This document shows positions 11,069 through 23,686 of a stretch of 64,000 nt of DNA, one piece after another. Numbering within the stretch: the first letter of the stretch is position 1; each line of letters starts with the position of its first letter. The stretch covers positions 62,001-126,000 of the forward strand of contig JADNRV010000103.1 in assembly GCA_015499995.1 (NCBI GenBank), given 5' to 3'. This DNA is from Flammula alnicola. Taxonomy: Eukaryota; Basidiomycota; Agaricomycetes; Agaricales; Strophariaceae. A model generated the notes under the pieces. It did no database searches and had not been told where the DNA came from. It was given only the letters and a program-made list of their open reading frames with translations. The position numbers were made by a program, and so were the translations under genes.

Positions 11069-12285
11069 AGCAACATCTTATAACCTCGACCATGGCAGTG
11101 CAGAGATGCGATTGGATGCGATGGGGCTGTGCGACGCAATCTGGTGATGGAGCACATATCTTTAGATTCGGATTTGACCGTCCGAGTTCGAATCCGTCGT
11201 TAGTTCGAGGACATCTGGGAAACGGAAAAAACGGCATCAAAAAAACGGCGATCACAACGGCGGGACGGCGGGAGCTTCCACCCAGTCGGTTTCCGCCAAA
11301 TCTAAATAGGAGTCATGCCCTCTCGAGGGCCAAAATGCTTTCGCGAATTCGCACTCGCTGGAATTCACCAGTGACCAAGGTATTATTATTCAAAAATCTA
11401 TGCTACTGTGGAATACAGAAAAGGGGGGAAATCATATTAAGGAGGTGAAGCTGCCGAGCAATGCAAGAGTGGCTGATCATTTGCCAAATGAAAGGGGGGG
11501 GGGTGAAAGGAACGGTGCTTTGACGAGGAGGGAGGGAGGCGAGACGGCACAAAAGCCCAGCTGGAACGAGCGATGCTGCACCCCAGGTCGCCGTCATAAC
11601 CCAGTCGATTCGGTTGTGCCGCTGCCACACCTTTGGCCTCGGTGCTGTGGCTTTTCTTGGGGTCGTGGAGACCAGTGAGTGGTGAGGTGGTGGGATGGGC
11701 GGCAGCGTTAGCCTAAGACACGAACGGGCGGCGGACCAATGGAAGGTGGGGGGAGAGAGACGACGGATGTCATTGCCCTCCACATTTCTCACCACTGCCG
11801 CTGACTATGCAAGTGTCCCTGCTGCTGCTTTCCCTTGTCATGTCGCAGTTGCCGCTACATCTCCCGGTCGTACTCCCTGTTATTGTATCCCTTCACCGTA
11901 CTTCCCCTGATGCCGCTGCTATTTCCTCTCCCGGTTATACATATTACATACATCGTCGCTGCTGCCTCTCCTCAATGCAATGGCATTGCCGTTCGTTGTC
12001 GAGGGTAACACGGCAATCGAAGAAAATTCTGGCACATTTAGAGTTCAGTGGGCGTTGTGTAGGCGTCGCAAAGGAGGGAAAGCGGGAAGACGAATTTGAG
12101 AAGAAAGGAGGCGACGCGCAAGGAGTTAGAATACGCGTGCGCGCTCACCTGACTGCCGGACTTTGCCGCCGGACTGATCGCCGTAGGCTCAGCCGTTTTT
12201 TCCAACTCCCAGATTTTATCGTTAGTTTTGTCCTGTTTTGTCCAGAAAATGCGCGTTCCTGAGATACGAAATTCGATGCCCTTCG
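11069..12285. other. intergenic, no gene seen
   Basis: Low-information DNA with a G9 run near 11500. The overlapping ORFs on both strands have no family motif. A GTTCGAATCC string near 11191 resembles a tRNA B box but does not fold into a tRNA. Confidence 0.4.
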
Positions 12286-12477
12286 CACTGCTGTGGCCGG
12301 ACTATTTTGACGGGGGGTCAAAATGTGTCGGCAGGTTGTTAGGATTTTGCCTGCATTTCGCCACCATATTTTGCCTTCACTTAAGGTGGAATATGTGACT
12401 GCAAAATGCGATGGCAAAATTCAAACAACTTGCCGCGCATTTTGACCCCCCGACAAAATAGTCCGGGCACGGCAGTG
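12286..12477. mobile_element. 192-bp MITE with about 66-bp terminal inverted repeats
   Basis: The left end starts CACTGCTGTGGCCGGACTAT. The reverse complement of the right end starts CACTGCCGTGCCCGGACTAT. The arms continue with GGGGGGTCAAAATG and match imperfectly for about 66 bp around a core of about 60 bp. The flanks carry TCG on both sides (12283-12285 and 12478-12480), a possible 3-bp target duplication. There is no ORF, so it would be moved in trans. The CACTG ends and 3-bp duplication are compatible with a CACTA-like source, but the superfamily is not settled. Confidence 0.75.
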
Positions 12478-12680
12478 TCGCAAATTGCTTGTCTGCAACT
12501 GTAAATCGATAACATCGGATCAAATTTTTATCACGAGTCAACGCCTTCTTTGTACATTGCCCAGGAAAATCGGAGCTTACTCTAACGGAAAAGGTATGGT
12601 ATAGGTACATTGTCATTTGTTATTCTGTCACTTTTGTGGAAGTATCAAGGGGGGTGAAACAACGACTAGAGGATGCTTCC

Positions 12681-12690
12681 ACTATAAAAG
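12681..12690 (+). promoter_or_regulatory. TATA box of secreted kinase-like gene
   Basis: ACTATAAAAG lies 84 bp before the ATG at 12774. This is a normal distance for a basidiomycete TATA promoter with a short leader. Confidence 0.5.
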
Positions 12691-12773
12691 AGCCATGCTT
12701 CGTTCAGAAAATTCCTCAGGCTGGACCTCTCACATTATCCCTACTGCAAAATCAGTAATTCGCTACCCTCACG

Positions 12774-13526
12774 ATGCATCACAAAACTCTATCGATCTGC
12801 TTTGCCTTCCTGTCTTTCCTCGCATACACTGCGATTGGGGCTCCAGTTCAATCGTCCCAAGTACGCCCTTCAATTTGTTATATTTCCTTGCCGTTTTTAA
12901 CGCCTTGTCTGATTTTTGAAAGCTTACTAAACGGAACTACCACACAGTCCAGCAAGCGGTACATGGCATGAGTCGTCATGTTGGCTCGGGGACGACTGGC
13001 GATGTTTACACTCTGAAACTCCCGTATCAAGGCCACGACGCTGTCATCAAGGTCATGCACCCGGGTGACTTTGGGCATAAGGCCCCCGGGCCTGCGGTAG
13101 AGGCGCACAATGCCCACCACGTCGGTCAGCTGCTAGGCCACGGACACGATGCGCACACCGACACCCACTACCTGGTCATGAAGAACATGGGTGTTGGTGC
13201 AGTGCGTTCGGGTTTGACCCAGGAGCAAAGGAACCATCTCAACGACCAGGCTAATGCGAGATACGCAGCGAACCATGGCGTAAGAAACAAGTAAGATTCA
13301 TGAGTCGATTTCGTCGTTGGACCCAGCTCATGCTGCGACAATTTTTAGAGACCAAAACGGGGGTAACTTCGTGTATCATTCGCATAACGGTCGCCCGCAA
13401 GCCGAGATCGTCGACTGGGCGAAGACTGAGCACCTAGGGACCCATCCTAAGGTAGCCCCCATGCACGTGGAGCCAGTTAACTTACACCACGGTTCTAGGA
13501 GGTGTCCCACTTGTGTTGTCCAGTAG
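12774..13526 (+). CDS. small secreted protein-kinase-like protein
   Basis: Three exons inferred: 12774-12860, 12953-13289 and about 13347-13526. The first exon encodes a signal peptide (MHHKTLSICFAFLSFLAYTA, then IGAPVQ). The mature part has a glycine-rich loop VGSGTTGDVYTL, an AVIKVM strand with the ATP-lysine, and a hinge-like HYLVMKNMGVG. Joining at GTAAGA...TTTTTAG gives HGVRNKDQNGGNFVYH, which matches a kinase catalytic loop (D, then N four residues later). IVDWAKTEHLG then sits where DFG is expected. The C-terminus holds Cys-x-x-Cys. At about 200 residues it lacks most of a kinase C-lobe. Whether it phosphorylates anything is unknown. An extracellular or effector-like role is inference. 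Confidence 0.75.
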
Positions 13527-13603
13527 TGTAGGAGTATTGCTCGCACGCGTACATTCACAGGCTTGACTGTATGTAACCAGACGTAATTTCATTTTCGTCA
13601 AAG

Positions 13604-14127
13604 GTTCTCGGTGTTATATTTTTGGAAACTCCCCGACAACGATGTCTAAAATTACATATTCTCGCCCCGGACCGGACACATGCGCGGTTATATACAAAAT
13701 TGCGGGAACCAGAGCATTTTTTGTGGTCGTTGTGGGTGAAAGATGTGCACCATTGCCACTTGGACTCCATAATTCAGTCCTATGAATCTCTTGCGTGCTG
13801 CAATTGAATTGTACTTTCAACCGGATTGCAGGTGGACAAGAACCACAGTAAGTCTAACATCCTTGACTATTTGACAGCATGCGCTTTATGGCTGACTCAA
13901 TTGAGCGCTTGAAAGATGGCTAGAAGCAATACTTAGTTTGACGCCTAACCAAAAAAAGCACTCGTTGGTATTATCATCTGGCGGAACGTGCGCTAATTGA
14001 GATAAGCGCCGCTTTCAATATAATCATCCACGCTCCAAACCAACATTCACGGTATCGACCTTCGTTTCAACACGTAACAGAGCTGTATTTGCAGAGCAAT
14101 CGGTCGTGGATGCGATCAAGTACGACG
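13604..14127. repeat. 3' flank of M43 gene, duplicated at 8145
   Basis: Homologous to 8145-8760: GTTCTCGGTGTTATATTTTT opens both copies. It contains no ORF of its own. It links the last M43 exon to the secreted-kinase gene. Confidence 0.75.
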
Positions 14128-15472
14128 CTACATGGAAGACGTTGTGTTTGAAGAAGCTTTCACTTTCGCTGGAGGCGCAGTCTTTCCGCCAGGTCTTCGG
14201 AACGCTTTCGCGGCCTCACGCATCCGCTGTCCTTGGCCCTTCGTGAACGAGGTCATGCACGAGTCGTACGAGTAGTCCATGAAGTTGTCTATAAGTAAAA
14301 TGATCTCAACTCTCCGAGGAAAAAGCATAATATTAATAAGAACGGGACTCACTGATCAAGTCCGGACCATCGCCAGGACAGCTATCCCTGCCCACTGGAC
14401 AGCCCTCCGAGCCAGACGCTGCAGGAGGGGTGTCAGCGACGTTGTCGCCTACTCCGTTATCGCATCCGCCCTATTTCGTATTTCGTATTAGATCAACTTC
14501 AAAACAAAAACAAAAAACATGTATCACCTCGAATGTATGGAAGAGCCCCAACCAATGTCCCACTTCGTGTGTTAGTGTACGTCCGAGGTTGTAGTTCTCC
14601 CTCGGTCCTCCTGTGACGGTGCTGTGGCGGATCATGACGCCGTCGCTTTTGGGGTCGCGGTAGTATGCGGAGGGTATAGCAGCTGTACCAAGCGCTTTCG
14701 TGGTCGAATTGAAGCTGAGGATGAAGGGAAAAAAGGGGCATAAGCAGGCTTGTAGTATACTGGGAGTGAAAGGACCGAAAGACATACGTTAACGTGTAGA
14801 CATTCAACGTAGCTGCATCGCCGATGTTATAGATCCTCTTCATAGCTTGCTCCTGATCACTATCAAGCACGCCCAAAAGAATGAATTCAGAACGTCGAAG
14901 CACGCCTTCGAAAATATCTCAACACTCACGATCCAGGATACACATTGACAAACCAATCCGAGCTTTTAATCCGCGTCGTCTTAACCAGCACCCACGAGAT
15001 GCCCGTGCTATTGTAATCCGCATTCAGCGTCCTTATCTGCGCCTCGATATCCGAGTCTGGGACCCAGCCGCCCTCCCGGGTCTCGTTGGTGTATATGACG
15101 TTGAAAGACACGTTGAATACGTGTTTGTCGGTATCTGTGGCGTCGAAATCGAGAGCGCCCTGTGCGTTTGAGCGCTCCATCAGGTCGGGGCTGGTGCGGA
15201 CGGCGAGTATGCCAGCTTCAATGTCTATTTTGTCGGCAGGTGTTATATGGGTGAGGCATTGGGCGCTGGGAGGTGGTGGAAGTGTGAGGTTGAGGTTTCG
15301 TGTGTGAGAGAGAGAAATGGTGAACTCACTGAGGACCGACTTCGTGCTGCCAGTTTTTGCGGACGAGAGGCATTGCAGAGACGAGTGTACTTGCATACAG
15401 AACGAAAGAGAGATAGAAAGCAAGGTGAAACCTTCCGCAGAGCATTCGTATCAGAGGAGTCGTTGAAAGCAT
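14128..15472 (-). CDS. secreted M43 (pappalysin-like) zinc metallopeptidase
   Basis: Multi-exon gene from ATG 15472 to TAG at 14128-14130. Exon 1 encodes a signal peptide ([20 protein letters not shown]). After a CAG acceptor the reading resumes with [12 protein letters not shown], then [20 protein letters not shown], typical of fungal M43B proteases. The zinc site [11 protein letters not shown] is intact. Downstream come [31 protein letters not shown] and the Met-turn block [18 protein letters not shown]. Length (about 290-300 residues) fits the family. It is an extracellular peptidase. Fragments of this gene are duplicated at 8145-8994 and 25032-25747. Exon joins in the middle were assigned by similarity and are approximate. 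Confidence 0.88.
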
Positions 15473-16016
15473 TTTGGCAAGAGTTTTTGTTGTTATTTTC
15501 GGTGTGAAGGATTTCCGTACGTCGAACAGGTCAAGAGTTAGTCTAGCGAACCAGTCGCGAGCGCTTCGATGTGTCGGAAATCGTATACTTGTTGGCACCT
15601 GGCCTAATGGTTGAACTGGAACGGTCAACGTAGCAGTTCAAGGGCAAGGACAGGCCCTGAGTGCAGTTGCGGTGTGCTGTGCACTGCCCCTTGATGTCTG
15701 CTAGATTAGATTAGATACAAAAACAATGAATAAGGTATAAAGAACATTAATTCGATGGTACTTATTTAGGAACAGAAGGCGTATGACAGTAGAAGGCAAA
15801 TGGGAATACTTAATGCGGGTCACAACATGAGAGCAACATGAGAGTTGAACGTTGATGCCCAGTGAAAACCGGCTCTGCAAGAGTCTGTACATATCCGCAA
15901 TGGTACGCAGGTATCTGGCGGCATCTGCAACAATATGAACTCCGAGTGGCTGCAGCCCAGAGCGGCCTGTGCAAACATTTACAGATTTTACTATCATCAA
16001 TTATTACGCATACAAG
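15473..16016. other. M43 promoter region and spacer
   Basis: Bases 15473-15719 are duplicated at about 25500-25747, so the 5' relic of the M43 gene took its promoter along. The remainder (15720-16016) holds no gene that I can see. Confidence 0.5.
15702..15719 (+). repeat. TAGATTAGATTAGATACA motif, copy 1
   Basis: The 18-base string marks the outer boundary of the M43 promoter duplication. It recurs at 25730-25747 and, with 17-18 matching bases, at 25962-25979. Confidence 0.7.
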
Positions 16017-19000
16017 TTAGGCTGTCAATTCGCTTCCAGCTAGCTCATATAACTTCTCCTTGTCTCCGCTTCCATCAACCAAGGCCCGCAACATACCATC
16101 CTCCTTCAGAAGAAGATCTTTCGGTTTTCCGAACTCAGCCTAAATATATCATAAGTTACTTCCTAGGGTAACGAAAGAAAGACGGCTTACAATTCGACCG
16201 CTATCAAGTACCATCTACACCGGAGTTTAGTCATGGTAAGGGGTAAAAGGTACGATAGTTAGCTTACGATTTTATCAGCATCCATGATTGTCTGCAAACG
16301 ATGCGCGACGGTGATGACGGTGACATCATTCCCAAGTTGACTTCGAAGAGTGTTTTGTATCACTGCATCCGTTTTGTAATCTGCACAGTTGTTGGGTAAG
16401 CTCTGTCTCTGATCTTGACAAATGAAAAGTTTACTGACCAATTGCAGAAGTAGCTGAGGGATGGTGTTAGCTGAGGATTGAATGCAACGTATGATGAGGA
16501 ATAAGCTAACCTTCATCGAGTATGAGCAGTTTGCTTCCGCGTACCATCGCTCGAGCAAGAGCAATGATTTGACGTTGTCCAACAGACAAGTTGCCTCCTC
16601 CGCTAGCGATCTTGGTGTCCAACGAAAGACTTGTTTCTCCGGCGTCCTCTTGAAGAGAGAATAGTCCCGCTGCTTGGAGTGCAGCATTCAACATTGCGTC
16701 GTCGTTTTGGTCAAAGGGATCCAAGTTTCCTCGGAGGGTACCTGCACCGATGTCAGTCAAAACCGCTGATCACGCTGATAATAAAGGCTTAACTCACCGC
16801 TCAACAGTTCAGGCTATAAAGGCGAAATATGAGCTTAAGCGCCTCATCGCAGAATCAGACCCGGCAGACCCACTCACTGTTTGCGGAATGATGGTAATAC
16901 TTGTTCTTAACGCGTCAAGGTTGACATGACTTGTTGGAACACCATCAAAGTACACCTCGCCTTCCGTGAGAATGCATCTCAACAATGCAAGCGTCAAGGA
17001 GCTCTAGAAAGTGTGCGTAAGTAAAAGCATATTTGACAGTGAAAAGTCATCAACCTTGCCACTTCCGGTCCTACCAACTGTTATCATTAAGAGAGTCAGC
17101 TACCAAGTTAAGGATTGAGCACAGTGCACTTACCGACACCTACTCGCTCACCAGAAGCGATGTGGAACGAAATATCATGCAAGACTTTAGGACCAGACTT
17201 GTTACGCGTATGGGTAAACGAGAAAAGTCGAACAACTAAGCAAAACTGACCTGAGAATAACGTGCAGAAAGCTTTTCCACGCGAAGATCTCCGCTGGCAG
17301 GCCAGGCAGCGGGAGGCTTTCCGGCCTCTGTAGGCTTTGGCTCATGCTCGATATCGATGTAGCCCTGAATCCGCTCCAAACTATCATAGATGTTCAGTGT
17401 CTGAATTCACCCTTTGGAAGATGTCAATCTGTACCTGTTTGATTGAACTTCAAATTCATTGTATATTCTGACCAAATATAAGATGAGGGTGGTGAATTCG
17501 ACAGCCATGTTGAGGGAGAAACCGGTGTTCGACGCGCCAATAGATGGGCTATAAATCAAGTATGAAGCAAGCGCGACCGTAAAACTGGCACTGAGAGCAT
17601 CAATACGAACACCAATCCAGCGATTAAGGTTATAGGACATCCGGGAAACTCGTGTATAGTGATTGATGCGGACCAAGGATTCGGCTTTGAATTTATCCTG
17701 GGCTCCATAAGCTCGAATGGAAACTACGCAAATTAGATGAAACCACCAAAGAACGAGAGATAAATACATACCTATACCATGAATTGCCGCAGTGAAATGA
17801 GAAGTCATGGGAGAACGAGCATTACTAACGCCCAGAAATCAGACTGGTGTCTATCATCGCGAAAGCTTGCATACATACCTTGTTTCCCGCTTCACAGATA
17901 ATTGGGCTTTGAGATACATGTTTCCCATCCATAACCCGATTATTGCAACGCCAATACCAGGGCCAAGGAAAATAGGTGTAAATAGCACAATGGCCCCAAG
18001 TTTCATGAGAATCCCCGAGACACAATCTACCACCCAATATAAATATTGAGGAATAGGACTATCAATGGCACGGATGTCTTGAGTGCATCGAGTAATAATA
18101 CGGCCTACAGGTGTCTCGTCAAGCCACCTTGAATGTTATAAGTAAAATCATACTCGCTATCCTTCTACGAAGATTGAAATGACATACCGTAGGGTGCTCC
18201 CGAACATTGAATCAATCAACCTGTTGTTGATGATTCTGGAAGCACGTATTGACCCGTACATAAAAAAGATCCAATTCGATGTAGAAAAGGATATGCAGAA
18301 AAGGAGAATTATAGCCGAGTAAGCAAAAAGATATCTTCGAGTAGATGGTGAGTAGGTTGCCAATAATAATAGTCGTATGAACTCACAGATATACAGGGAC
18401 TTCCGAGGCGGGATGGGTTTCATATTGAGCACCCCAGTAACCAAGGAACCAGACCTGAAAGGTAAACGTCCATTCATTCAACAAAAGTGCAGCCATGACC
18501 ACCGTGAAGAATGCGATAGGATGATCGCCGGCCAGACTTGCTAGGATGAGTTTGAAAGACTTCCAAGTAACGTGTCCTTCAACTATCTCTTCTGCGACTA
18601 CAAGTTTTCCATCGGCATGTCCCTTCGGAGCTGTGTCGATATCTTCTTGGCCAATCTCCGTTACTTCTTTGTCGTGTTTGACCTCTGAGGCAAGCTTTGG
18701 ATCACGCGCAAGTGCAAGCGAGATCTCAGTGCCTCGACTTTTAACGCGGCCATCAGTCCCAATGGAGACAATGAAGTCAGCGACAGGGCTGGCAAGTGCG
18801 ACATTATGGGTCTTATTATGGGTAAGTACCAACGCACGGACACACGTGCCGAGTAGACATACCACAAGCAATATTGTCCTATTCTTGACAAGGTCTCCAC
18901 GGAAGCATTCGTCAACGATCCAGGATGAACTAGATACCAAGAATTAACATGAGAATGGATGCTTGCAAGTAACAAGGCTTACGTATGGACATCGAGGGCA

Positions 19001-22000
19001 GCGAGAACGTCATCAAGGAGGATGATCTCCGCAGGCGAATATATTGCTCGGGCGAGCGTTATCCGCGCCTGTGCTGTCATCAGCACATATATATAGGATG
19101 ATTCGTGATCAAGTCGCTACCTTTTGTCCGCCACTGGAATGGAATCATGAGACATTGCGAACCATGCATCGTAAGGTGGGCCATCCTACTGACCTCAGTG
19201 TAAGCCCTCTCTCACCGACTTCAGTGGCATCGCCAGCATCGAACAACTCGAGATCGCGTTCTAACGCACATTGCTTAATGACTGCATGAGGGTGAACATT
19301 GCATCTTGAATTGAAGGAATATGAGATTCCTACATACCCTTGCGATAGCGCTCTTCGTCGTACTCCGAGCCAAACAGGATATTATCGCGAATCGTCTCGT
19401 TCTGCACCCAGGATTCCTGTGAAGCATATGCTACACCTCCGTCACGCGGAAGATTGAACCAAGAATCAGGAGACGAAACAATGAAATGCATTTCTCCTGC
19501 AATCGGTGTCAATGTTTGACCTTTTGATAGAACAAGTAAGACCGTAGCTTACCAAGTAACGCCATCAGGACAGATGTTTTGCCCGACCCGCTGTGGAATC
19601 CAGATGCTGTTAGAAGGCATATACGAGCAATTATCGTTAAACACTTACGTAGGACCAATGACCAAATTGATAGCATTGCGTTTGAACAGCAACTCGCCAT
19701 CGATACGAAGTTTGTAGACACGGCCAGACGGAGTTGTGTAGCCACCTTCATCGTCAAGGGACCAGGAAAAGGTAGCATTTTTGAAGCCAATGTCCGAACT
19801 CGACTCAGCAGGCGTAGGTACTGGGACCGGTGATGAGGGTTTGGACACCTCCAAGAAAGAGTCCAATAGTTCCGTTTTGTGAAGGAACTCGTCAAGTCGA
19901 TCCAATGAGACTTTGCCTGTACATAGTTAGAATAGTGAGATCTCGTAGAACGATCGAGGCAATGAGTTATTCGATCTTGCCTTGTATAATGGTGACCGTC
20001 TGCGACGTTAATCGAAATATCTGTTCTCTCAACAGCGAGAAGACGGCCATGCTTGAAAAGATCTTCGATGCTGGACAAGACATATTTAGAAGTTTGGGTC
20101 TATCCTTCTGCTGTGGTCACGCACCGTTAAGCTCCTGTTTCATGATGACTGTATAAACCCCATATGTTGTAAGCATGGTCAAGGTCGGGAGGATGAAGCT
20201 GTTATCTCAGTCGTGAAGGCTGCATTGACTTTCATAGAAGACAATACTTACCCCATCATGGCGCTCACATAGTTCAGGAATTTTGTTTTCCAGATCAATC
20301 GAAGTTCCTCTTCACGTTTCTCCTGCAGCCGTTCTGACATCTTGTGTTCCCATCCAAAGAGTTTCACCATGCGAATGACATTGATAGCTTCTGAGACAGT
20401 CTGTACCCTGGCGTCCGTCTGAGAAACAGTTTGTTTTTCAACACGTCGAAGAAGAGACTTGGTGACCTTAAACTTACCGCTTTCATTCTCTGGGCTTGAG
20501 CTTGCTGTATTTTCTTCGCCACCCACCCAGGCAACGGAAGAAGTATGAGCATTACGCCGAAACCGACAAAAGAGCTGCGAAACTCATAACTTTAGCTCCG
20601 TCGACAAGGAAGACATATCAAGGGATCAAACCTCCAACCCAGCAGTCGATAAAGAAATACCATACAAAGCGATATTTGGAGCGGAACATAAAGTACTGAA
20701 AAGAGGTTGGATCATTATTAAGGCAGAAATAATAGTCGAACAACGTACCGACGAGCAAGAAATCCCGGGCGCCCACGATGTTGTTCAGATCAGTTGTCAC
20801 AAGATTGTTGATTTTCCCAATGAGATTGCCATCAGATACTTTCTTTGGTCCCTGTTTCGGTGGTTCAAGGACCCCCACCTTTGCCTTTCCTTTCCCAGCG
20901 TTCTTCAAAGTAGAAGTCGAGCTTGACGTAGATGGCTCGCGAACAGTAAGAGTAGAGGCCTGAGACGCTTCAGACGTTTCACGTGTAGTGGATCCAGACA
21001 CCGAAGTGGGTTCAGAATCATCGGCGGCAGATGTGGAAGCAGCGTCGGATGCAGTGGTACCTACTGGGCTCTCTGCCCTCGAAGGCGTCGCAGTGGTGAT
21101 GGGCTGATAGTTGAAATCATTTGAGGTCTCTGCCTTCAATCGAATACGCAAACTGTGCTCAAAAACGAGCTGCGTGACAAGAACCTCCGTAAGGGCCAGG
21201 GTCCGGGTGGCAACGAAAATATACCACTGGAAACTAAACGACTGAATCATAGGGCCCATGAAGAGCCAGATTATCCAGACCCAAGGTCGAATAGATGCTC
21301 CGACACCGCCTGTTTCCAAGTAACTGCACAACGCGTCATTCGAAATCGAAGCAAAGGAAAAGACGAAGAACACGAACTTGAGAATTTGATATATTCCGAT
21401 CGGGGAGGCGAAACTTCCCACAGAGTAACCGAAAACGGAGAGAGCAAGGATTGAATATTCCTTGCCTAATAGCAACCCAAAATCAACTAAAGAAGAACCA
21501 AAGACATGGCAGACTGACGAAATACACGCATAAATCTCAAAAACAAAGATCGATGCTTGGCGCCTCTAAAGACATCGAGATGCTAAGAATTTTCATTGGA
21601 CGAGATCTCGCAAGAGACCAAGATTCTGTACGCACCGGAAAAGCTTTAATTGTCTGGTACTTAGCAGCGTCGTAGTCCGCGAGAGGAGGCAGCTGGTCGA
21701 ATCGAAGATGTGGAACCTTATACCCAAGGAAAATGACCGAGTCCAAAAAGGTGTAGGTCATCAAGGAGAAGATCGAAGCCGTCTGCTCCGGGTTGGGTTC
21801 CGGCATAGGATTCTGGCAAGTCGAGTTTGTATTTCAGTCCATAAAATCATGAGAACCCATGTTGGAGACACAAACCTTAGGGTCAACAGGGACGTATCGG
21901 CGAGGGATGAAAAGTGGTATGACAACTGCCGTGAACGCAAGAACACCGATCTTGACGAACAGAATCTTGCCTTCTGCGATGTCTGCTGGCTGCTTCGTGT

Positions 22001-22649
22001 AAGTGCCCAAAGGCCACAGGTCACGATATGCATAGACGGCGAAAGTGGATAGAAGAACTATGATGTTGTGTCGTGTTGTCGAAGCACTCCACGTCTTCGA
22101 GACCACAGAAATGAATGCTAAGACTGCAGAGTATAACTACATCTCGCGGTTTCAGAGTTTTATTGAATCGATGTATGGTGCGAAACAACTCACGAATGCG
22201 ACGGTCAAGAAAGCTTCTGGACACTCTTTCAACGCGTTGGCATGGCACTTCCGTAGTGTCGTCTGGGACAGCTGAAGGAGTGTGACGCTGCCCGATAGAC
22301 GTGCCACCATAAATCCAAAGATCGTATTTCCACCGTAGTATGCGACGTGCTTCTTCAGCTTTTCCGAGAGTCCCAAATGTCGCGTGTCGACAACGTCCAA
22401 CACGTTTGCTTCTTCAGATTTTGGCGATTTCCCCCCTATGAACGATATCACCCAAAAGGCCAATATGTGTACAACCTGCAAGCCTATCGAGAGGCATGCA
22501 ACAGCGAATGGAATAGACCGTACATCCTTGAAAAGTCTAACATCCAACACCATTAGTTGTCGTTTTAATATGATAAAGTCTTGAACGTACCTTTCATCAC
22601 TGTCTGGGACCAGATAACGGACGTCGTCCTGATACCTGAATTCAGCCAT
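16017..22649 (-). CDS. ABCC-type multidrug/conjugate ABC transporter
   Basis: Large multi-exon gene from ATG 22649 ([19 protein letters not shown]) to TAA at 16017-16019 (ELAGSELTA). It encodes a full-length exporter of the MRP/ABCC family, which pumps conjugates and drugs across the plasma or vacuolar membrane using ATP. An N-terminal membrane region ([15 protein letters not shown] and others) precedes TMD1, an acidic Ser/Thr-rich linker and NBD1. NBD1 has Walker [36 protein letters not shown], the split signature [17 protein letters not shown] and Walker B EIILLDD. NBD2 has [47 protein letters not shown] and [15 protein letters not shown]. Most introns are 45-65 nt. Two exons are only 13 and 15 nt (19121-19133 and 16439-16453). 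No disabling change was seen. Confidence 0.92.
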
Positions 22650-23686
22650 TGAACGTGGCTGTGCACGCAATCGTAGAGATATTTGTTTTCTACGCGTTAC
22701 TTGAGAAGTGATTCAGGATATTTTATAAGAGGTTTGGAGGAACTTGACACAATGCGAGTATGACTCCAAGTGTTAAGTACGATCGGAACCGCAGTCGAGG
22801 TATCTTTCCCACCATGTGCCCTGAGACATGCTGAAAAGATTCCAACTACTGTTGGATTGATGGGCGAAGCATGGATAGAGGATTACAGTGATACTTACCG
22901 CGTCTTGCGGGGATAATTATAACACAAGTCATTCCCCGATGACCCACGTCCATGTGCTACACATCTTCGAATAGACGGAAATAGCGTGCTGGCCCTATTG
23001 GGCGTCGGTCGGCAGCTGGCAGATAAAGAAAGAAATGATAAGTCGGCGTAAAGTCCTAAAGGCTTAATGGACCCTCTCAGTTACTGTATTGAGTTCGGCA
23101 AATCAAGATCCTAGTATCCGACAACCAGCCCTAATGTTGAACACGTGACTAAACTTGTTCTGATCTCGCTTCGTCTCTCTCTTTTTATACCATTGTAATA
23201 CCAACTCTTTACCTATGCGTATCGCCTTTGATATCCCCAGCTTTGCGCTCATCTTGCCGGAGATCATTCACCAAGGCCATACAATTCCTCTGTTGGTTAG
23301 AATGCCTTCAATTTAGTTTTGAGTTTCTGCTTCTCGAGAAATCCCCAACACTCGCAATTCCAAAGTATTCTGGCAATTTCTCGTCCTCACTTCGTTACTT
23401 TCTACTTTCCTTCCCTCGGCATGAATGGCTAAAATATCTGTCAATCACCTCGGAGGATCTCCTCCTGGGTTTAGAGCGCTTTTATATTTCTTTCAAGAAA
23501 ATTAAAAATTAGTGACTACTCTAGTATCCCCTCCTCTCGTTAAACTAGCTGGCTCTTCAACAACTTATCTGCAGATAAGATATCTCAATTTCCGCTGGTC
23601 CGATGTAAATTATGTTTAAGTTGCTGGATAAATTTAAAGAGAAGCTTTCTGGAACCCTAGGTTGGAATTCCTTTACGATTTCTAAT
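22650..23686. other. promoter side of ABC transporter and spacer
   Basis: No gene is seen. Short plus-strand ORFs between 23228 and 23512 have no recognisable family sequence. Confidence 0.4.

Noticed and set aside
11150..11230. GTTCGAATCC string resembling a tRNA B box
   Set aside because: The T arm does not pair, no matching acceptor or anticodon stem could be built, and the A-box region is poor.
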